Origin: CAIYPH01 sp043744375 | GTDB lineage: Bacteria > Pseudomonadota > Alphaproteobacteria > Acetobacterales > Acetobacteraceae | Direction: 5' to 3' | Assembly (NCBI GenBank): GCA_043744375.1 | Contig: JAYTUU010000070.1 | Coordinates: 1 to 7,016, forward strand | Length of the DNA stretch: 7,016 nt | Shown here: piece after piece, positions 5,611-7,016 of the stretch | Numbering within the stretch: the first letter of the stretch is position 1 | Layout: each line of letters begins with the position of its first letter | Position numbers and translations under genes: made by a program | Notes under the pieces: generated by a model | Databases searched by the model: none | Seen by the model: only the letters and a program-made list of their open reading frames with translations | What the model was told of the DNA's origin: nothing

Positions 5611-5979
5611 TCAGTCGCTCTTGAAGGCGCAGAACTTGTTGCCGTCGAGGTCGCGGAAGTAGCCGGCGAAGAAGGTTTCGCCGCGCAGGCCGACGGCGCC
5701 TTCGTCGGTGGCGCCGAGGGCGAGGGCCTTGGCGTGCAGGGCGGCGACCTGGTCGCGGTTGTCCATCTTGAGGGCGACCATGTTGCCGTTGCCGGCGCTT
5801 GCGGGTTTTTCGTCATAGGGCTTGACCAGGGCCACCATGGGGGCGCCGGGGGTGATGCCCCAGGACTTGAAGCGGTCATTGTCGGCGATGCGCTTGGCGC
5901 CGAGGACGGCGAAGAGCGCGTCGTAGAACGCGACCGCGCGGGGCAGGTCGTTGGTGCCGATGGTGACGAAGCCGATCAT
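5611..5979 (-). CDS. VOC-family (glyoxalase/bleomycin-resistance fold) protein
   Basis: An intact 122-residue protein, the usual size of a single two-module VOC protein. The start MIGFVTIGTNDLPRAVAFYD shows the first beta-alpha module, and the end FFAGYFRDLDGNKFCAFKSD is the hallmark last strand (F-R-D-x-D-G-N-K). Known VOC enzymes bind a divalent metal through His/Glu at fixed strand positions. Here the N-terminal strand has Gly-Phe rather than His, and the residue after GNKF is Cys rather than Glu, so metal-dependent glyoxalase or dioxygenase activity is unlikely. A role in ligand binding or small-molecule resistance is possible but not shown. The start is well supported by AGGAG. It appears to be a single-gene unit: the hypothetical gene is over 200 bp downstream beyond a palindromic block, and the Hint pseudogene ends about 140 bp upstream. 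Confidence 0.88.
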   Translation of the reverse strand: MIGFVTIGTNDLPRAVAFYDALFAVLGAKRIADNDRFKSWGITPGAPMVALVKPYDEKPASAGNGNMVALKMDNRDQVAALHAKALALGATDEGAVGLRGETFFAGYFRDLDGNKFCAFKSD

Positions 5980-5986
5980 GGAGGGT

Positions 5987-5991
5987 CTCCT
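5987..5991 (-). promoter_or_regulatory. Ribosome binding site of the VOC gene
   Basis: The minus strand reads AGGAG, then ACCCTCC, then ATG 5979, a consensus Shine-Dalgarno at 7-nt spacing that fixes this start. Confidence 0.8.
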
Positions 5992-6119
5992 GGATGGATG
6001 GCGACGGCGGGAGTGCCGCGGCCGGGATGGTGGGGGAGACTACGCCAGGGATTGGGGGTGTGGACAGGTGGGGGGATGGTTTCTATCGGGTCGCGCGGCG
6101 CGCGGTGCAGATCGAACCG

Positions 6120-6896
6120 CTACGCCGCCTGGCCTTCGCGGGCGTAGAAGTAGCCGAGGCGGACGGCGCGGTTGATCAGGTTCTTGCGGATGGCCGCCAG
6201 TTCCCAGCCGCCACGGACTTGCGGGGCGCAGGCGTTGGCGCGCCAGTGTTCCGCCGGGGTGAGGTCGGCGCCGAACATCGGGTGGGCGGTGATCGGGCCG
6301 GGGTTTACGAAGTCGTTGCGGTTGCCCATGTCGAGGAAGGTTTCGCTCGGCATGGCCTCGGCGAGGATGAGGTCGTGCACGTCCAGTTCGACATGTCAGT
6401 AGGTGATGTCGGCCTGCGGCAACTGGGTGATGGTGGCGTTGTTGATCAGGCAGCGGACGGGCACGAGCACGCGTGCAGGAAGACCGCATGCTCGGGGCTG
6501 AGCCAGAGGTCTCGGGACGGCACGCCGGGGGCGATGGCGTCGCGGCGGATGCGCACTGGCCAGACCGCTTCGCGGTCCCGATGTCGGTTGGCATCGACAT
6601 GGCGATGCCCGGTCCAGCGCACCGGCAAGGCGCGGCCGGATTTCAGCGCCGGCAGCAGATCGCCGGGGCGGAGGTCCTCGACGGCCACCTCGCCCCGCAG
6701 CGTGCGGATGCGGGTGCCGGCACGGAAGCAGGGGATGTTGCTGGTGGTGATGAAGGTGCCGGGATCCGGTTGCGCCGAAACGCTGAAGGTGGCGCCGTTC
6801 TGTATTCCGGTCAGGAACAGCGATGCTTTCGTGATTGCTCCGTCTTTGATGGTCAAAGTTCCGCCAGCCGGAGTGCCCGACCAGAACGCAGCAATT
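6120..6896 (-). pseudogene. Hint-domain (Hedgehog/intein-type) protein, 5'-truncated, frameshifted and with a nonsense codon
   Basis: Reading leftward from about 6896, the minus strand gives RIAAFWSGTPAGGTLTIKDG (a repeat-like N-terminal segment), then PCFRAGTRIRTLRGEVAVED with LRPGDLL, the start of a Hint domain; its Cys (codon 6730-6728) is the expected nucleophile. LWLSPEHAVFL is the conserved SPxH block. At about 6471-6476 one base is missing. The frame then resumes as VLVPVRCLINNATITQLPQA and DITY, is cut by TGA 6398-6396 where relatives have a residue (probably Trp) before HVELD, and continues VHDLILAEAMPSETFLDMGN to TAG 6122-6120. Such proteins are common, often multicopy, in Acetobacteraceae and usually follow a beta-rich secreted region; their role is unclear. 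The 5' end is cut where IS5-type DNA begins, and the gene appears dead by three independent lesions. Confidence 0.85.
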
Positions 6897-7016
6897 CTAG
6901 GGTCAGGACTCATTTGGTGAGCCAGAAGATGACGATGGCAGCGAGTGTGATTGCACCCATGAAGATGTCTGCGCACCTGTCATATCGGGTTGCGATGCGT
7001 CTCCAGTCCTTGAGCT
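6897..7016 (-). mobile_element. End of an IS5-type insertion sequence, with the transposase C-terminus
   Basis: The minus strand from the window edge encodes LKDWRRIATRYDRCADIFMG, then AITLAAIVIFWLTK and TGA (6912-6910). This KDWRRIATRYD ... A(I/V)IFW end is the classic C-terminus of IS5-family DDE transposases of alphaproteobacteria. The stop lies only about 10 bp inside the element, so the terminal inverted repeat (around GGTCAGGACTCA, 6901-6912) overlaps the end of the gene. CTAG (6897-6900) immediately outside matches the YTAR-type target of some IS5 members. The element continues beyond the window, so the other end and any target duplication cannot be seen. It interrupts the Hint-domain gene. 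Confidence 0.85.
6910..7016 (-). CDS. IS5-family transposase, C-terminal 35 residues (partial)
   Basis: Only the C-terminus is inside the window; the catalytic DDE residues lie beyond the edge except for the final Arg/Tyr-containing helix (RRIATRYDR), which follows the catalytic Glu helix in this family. The frame is open from the edge to TGA with no lesions. The Met in its penultimate segment is not a start. Confidence 0.85.
   Translation of the reverse strand, partial: LKDWRRIATRYDRCADIFMGAITLAAIVIFWLTK

Noticed and set aside
6396..6398. In-frame TGA of the Hint gene as a second selenocysteine codon
   Set aside because: It lies at a non-redox position before HVELD with no CxxU context, next to a frameshift in a 5'-truncated gene, so nonsense mutation is far more likely.
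5473..6920. Two long plus-strand frames over the VOC and Hint genes
   Set aside because: Antisense shadows; the minus strand carries recognisable VOC and Hint motifs there.
1..7016. CRISPR array, tRNA or rRNA genes
   Set aside because: No regularly spaced direct repeats and no recognisable tRNA or rRNA sequence were seen on either strand.

Overview
The window is very GC-rich DNA with strong G/C preference at third codon positions. The gene content points to an alphaproteobacterium, most likely an Acetobacteraceae member of the Acidiphilium/Roseomonas kind. This rests on recalled family resemblances (a secreted Hint-domain protein, a Pro/Arg-rich hypothetical protein, ISAzo13- and IS5-type transposases), not on a search. 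It looks like an accessory or decaying stretch: intact metabolic genes sit between truncated, frameshifted and IS-bounded fragments.

Left part (1-1375). A minus-strand gene starts as a Tat-exported cyclase-family hydrolase but after about 61 codons runs in frame into a piece of an ISAzo13-like transposase and leaves the window. Divergent from it, 41 bp away, is a COG0523/CobW-type GTPase metallochaperone (plus) with a single-base deletion in its Walker A motif. Convergent with it, 6 bp beyond its stop, is an MFS transporter (minus, 1382-2662).

Middle part (2663-4562). The main find is a short minus-strand gene (2792-3010) for a SelW/Rdx-family thioredoxin-fold protein. Its redox motif is Cys-Gly-Ser-UGA, so it reads as a selenoprotein (CxxU). 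A GC-rich hairpin lies 12-28 nt after the UGA, where a bacterial SECIS is expected. Because of the internal stop it is invisible as a normal ORF. It is divergent from an intact type II bifunctional mannose-1-phosphate guanylyltransferase / mannose-6-phosphate isomerase (plus), which supplies GDP-mannose for surface polysaccharide.

Right part (4563-7016). In order: a 3' remnant resembling an NTF2/SnoaL-like protein; a Pro/Arg-rich hypothetical gene whose coding signal runs upstream of any legal start codon; an intergenic block with a long hairpin and three copies of a 13-mer; an intact small VOC (glyoxalase-fold) protein; and a Hint-domain protein destroyed by a frameshift and a nonsense codon. 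The Hint gene abuts the C-terminal end of an IS5-type transposase that runs off the window.

Three separate single-base deletions (GTPase, NTF2 remnant, Hint gene) mean either real gene decay around mobile elements or local sequence errors. This bears on how confidently the selenoprotein UGA can be read, although its position and the Sec-type family argue for true recoding.
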